Shown: positions 7,827 to 8,005 of the stretch, one piece after another | Numbering within the stretch: the stretch's first letter is position 1 | Layout: each line of letters begins with the position of its first letter | NCBI GenBank assembly: GCA_003165135.1 | Contig: PLSN01000218.1 | Location: 1 to 8,005, forward strand | DNA: 8,005 bases | Source of the DNA: Bacteroidota bacterium | GTDB lineage: Bacteria; Bacteroidota; Bacteroidia; Chitinophagales; LD1 | Direction: 5' to 3' | Translations under genes and position numbers: made by a program | The notes under the pieces: model-generated | What the model was told of the DNA's origin: nothing | Databases searched by the model: none | What the model saw: the letters and a program-made list of their open reading frames with translations, nothing else

Positions 7827-8005
7827 AAATCCAGCTTCCGCAGATGATATTGCAGCAGGCCTTCTACTGGCTTGTTGGTTATCTTTCCTACCTGTATGCC
7901 CAGATTGGTGCAGTGTTTACGCAGCACTTCTTCAAAATAATAGGCGATAGAGCCGATGAAGTGTGTTGGTACGGTCTTGTTGTTCTTGTAGAAGCAGACA
8001 TGTGT
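7823..8005 (-). CDS. BadF/BadG/BcrA-type ATPase, N-acetylglucosamine-kinase-like (C-terminal fragment)
   Basis: Only the last 60 codons are inside the window; the gene continues beyond the right edge. The frame is open from the edge to a TAA and reads KTVPTHFIGSIAYYFEEVLR, then an LGIQVGKITNKPVEGLLQYH ending. This matches from memory the C-terminal end of Bacteroidota proteins called BadF/BadG/BcrA/BcrD ATPase or N-acetylglucosamine kinase, about 280 aa ASKHA-fold enzymes where FxGSxAxxF and GKxxxxPxxGLxxYH are typical. The ATP-binding motifs lie outside the window, so activity cannot be judged. It lies 121 bases upstream of the GH31 gene on the same strand and could supply sugar phosphorylation, or could simply be a neighbour. 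Alternative: another ASKHA-fold sugar kinase or a hypothetical protein. Confidence 0.72.
   Translation of the reverse strand, partial: THVCFYKNNKTVPTHFIGSIAYYFEEVLRKHCTNLGIQVGKITNKPVEGLLQYHLRKLDL

Noticed and set aside
7687..7950. 87-codon plus-strand open frame across the right intergenic region
   Set aside because: It crosses the start of GH31, the repeat and the end of the kinase-like gene, all on the other strand; its composition does not look like a protein.

Overview
The window looks like part of a glycan-utilisation locus (PUL-type) for alpha-glucans such as starch, maltodextrin or glycogen, from a member of the Bacteroidota. The evidence is a SusD/RagB-type outer-membrane lipoprotein gene followed at once by a SusA-like GH13 enzyme, typical Bacteroidota signal peptides ending in ...FAQ or ...FSQ, A/T-rich ribosome-binding regions without strong Shine-Dalgarno sequences, and an AATTGATAATT-rich intergenic repeat. 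The protein style suggests Chitinophagaceae or a neighbouring family, but that is a guess from memory and not a phylogenetic result.

Layout. Plus strand: the C-terminal two thirds or so of a SusD-like glycan-binding protein (start lies outside the window), then after 35 bases a 625-aa exported GH13 enzyme with a cyclomaltodextrinase/neopullulanase-like N-terminal domain. Minus strand, running towards that pair: the last 60 codons of a BadF/N-acetylglucosamine-kinase-type ATPase, a 121-base spacer holding an AT-rich repeat, a cytoplasmic GH31 alpha-glucosidase (803 aa), and an exported 788-aa GH13 enzyme whose start codon overlaps the GH31 stop by 23 bases. The two GH13 genes converge with only 23 bases between their stop codons. 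No stretch longer than about 120 bases lacks a gene.

How the parts fit together (inference). The SusD protein, with an unseen SusC-type TonB-dependent transporter presumably just upstream, captures and imports malto-oligosaccharides. The two exported GH13 enzymes, probably periplasmic since neither has a standard lipobox, cut them. The cytoplasmic GH31 enzyme releases glucose from the short oligosaccharides that enter the cell. The partial kinase-like protein could act on a sugar, but its link to the pathway is not shown by the sequence. No SusE/SusF-like protein, GH97 (SusB-like) enzyme, lipoprotein surface amylase (SusG-like) or SusR-like regulator lies in this window.

The content is mostly recognisable. 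I did not find a convincing new biological system. The points most worth a second look are the overlapping GH31/GH13 pair with products in different compartments, the three beta-rich modules in front of the catalytic barrel of the 788-aa GH13 enzyme, the divergent active-site motifs of the two GH13 enzymes, and the intergenic repeat.
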